The notes below the pieces were generated by a model. That model worked only from the letters and a program-made list of their open reading frames with translations, made no database searches and was not told where the DNA came from. From Gemmataceae bacterium (lineage in GTDB: Bacteria > Planctomycetota > Planctomycetia > Gemmatales > Gemmataceae), in contig JANWVS010000187.1 in assembly GCA_025056835.1 (NCBI GenBank), positions 1-5,313 of the forward strand: DNA of 5,313 bases. The letters are read 5' to 3'. Below, one piece after another: positions 5,104 through 5,313 of the stretch; position 1 is the first letter of the stretch, and every line of letters starts with the position of its first letter. A program made the position numbers and the translations under genes.

Positions 5104-5313
5104 TCAGAAGCGAGTCGGCGGTCCCTTGCCGTCGCCGGGCCCTTTCTTGCCGGGGAAGCCTCCCGGCCCCTTCTTGCCGCCCAGGCCGCCCGGGCCGCCA
5201 AAGCCTCCGCCACCAAAGCCGCGTTCGCGCAACTCGGTCCAGCGCTTCTGCTGTTCGGGCGTGAGGATCTTGGCTAACTCGGCGTCGATCGTTTTTTGCA
5301 AGTCGGCCACCTT
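5104..5313 (-). CDS. C-terminal part of a protein with an LTPEQQ helix and Gly/Pro/Lys-rich tail (runs off the right edge)
   Basis: The frame is open to the window edge, so only the last 69 residues are seen; a GTG at 5310 is unlikely to be the start because it would begin in mid-helix. The visible part starts with an amphipathic helix, KVADLQKTIDAELAKILTPE, continuing QQKRWTELRERG. The LTPEQQxRW pattern is common in planctomycete secreted or periplasmic proteins and resembles the LTxxQ motif of the Spy/CpxP group, but the match is too short to name a family. The last ~38 residues are low complexity: GFGGGGFGGPGGLGGKK followed by repeated GPGGFPGKK-like units and ending PPTRF. The tail is basic and probably disordered. 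It converges with the small membrane-protein gene. Confidence 0.7.
   Translation of the reverse strand, partial: KVADLQKTIDAELAKILTPEQQKRWTELRERGFGGGGFGGPGGLGGKKGPGGFPGKKGPGDGKGPPTRF

Noticed and set aside
4827..5264. Plus-strand frame of 145 codons overlapping the small membrane-protein gene
   Set aside because: It is rich in Arg, Ser and Pro with no hydrophobic or domain pattern, and runs across the convergent gene as well; the 4864 frame is a better candidate.

Overview
The window looks like chromosomal DNA from a member of the Planctomycetota, probably Pirellulales-like. This rests on the GC-rich sequence, the protein styles (a POTRA-bearing outer-membrane assembly factor, a hemerythrin-like protein, a DksA/TraR-like zinc-finger protein, a UbiA relative of the menaquinone type, and a Gly/Pro/Lys-rich C-terminal tail after an LTPEQQ-type helix) and the mixture of gene orientations. 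The lineage is an inference from protein style, not from a marker gene.

Layout from left to right. Positions 1-734 (minus) hold the N-terminal 244 codons of a BamA/Omp85-type protein that runs off the left edge. Behind it, on the same strand, lie a type I phosphoribosyltransferase (811-1458) and a hemerythrin-like HHE protein (1464-1955), separated from each other by 5 bases. A 139-base divergent region (1956-2094) separates them from a DksA/TraR-like zinc-finger gene on the plus strand (2095-2475). That region carries an 11-of-12 match to the sigma-54 -24/-12 consensus facing the DksA-like gene, and a weaker match facing the hemerythrin gene. A hairpin-rich stretch (2489-2529) then separates the DksA-like gene from a convergent UbiA-family prenyltransferase (2537-3487, minus).

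A second divergent intergenic region (3488-3714) leads to a plus-strand pair: a lipoprotein of the Leu/Ile/Val-binding (type I periplasmic binding protein) fold (3715-4830) and a small 77-residue membrane protein of unknown function (4864-5097). The C-terminal end of a minus-strand gene with a glycine-rich tail (5104-5313) meets them head to head with only 6 bases between the stop codons.

How the genes may work together: the hemerythrin-like, phosphoribosyltransferase and DksA-like genes look like a small divergent stress or oxygen-responsive module under alternative sigma-factor control. The BamA gene appears to have its own promoter inside the end of the phosphoribosyltransferase gene. The UbiA protein probably acts in quinone (menaquinone) synthesis. 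The binding-protein gene lacks a Shine-Dalgarno sequence but has a promoter match that would place the transcript start on its ATG, suggesting a leaderless mRNA. No RNA genes, insertion sequences, CRISPR arrays or phage genes were seen.
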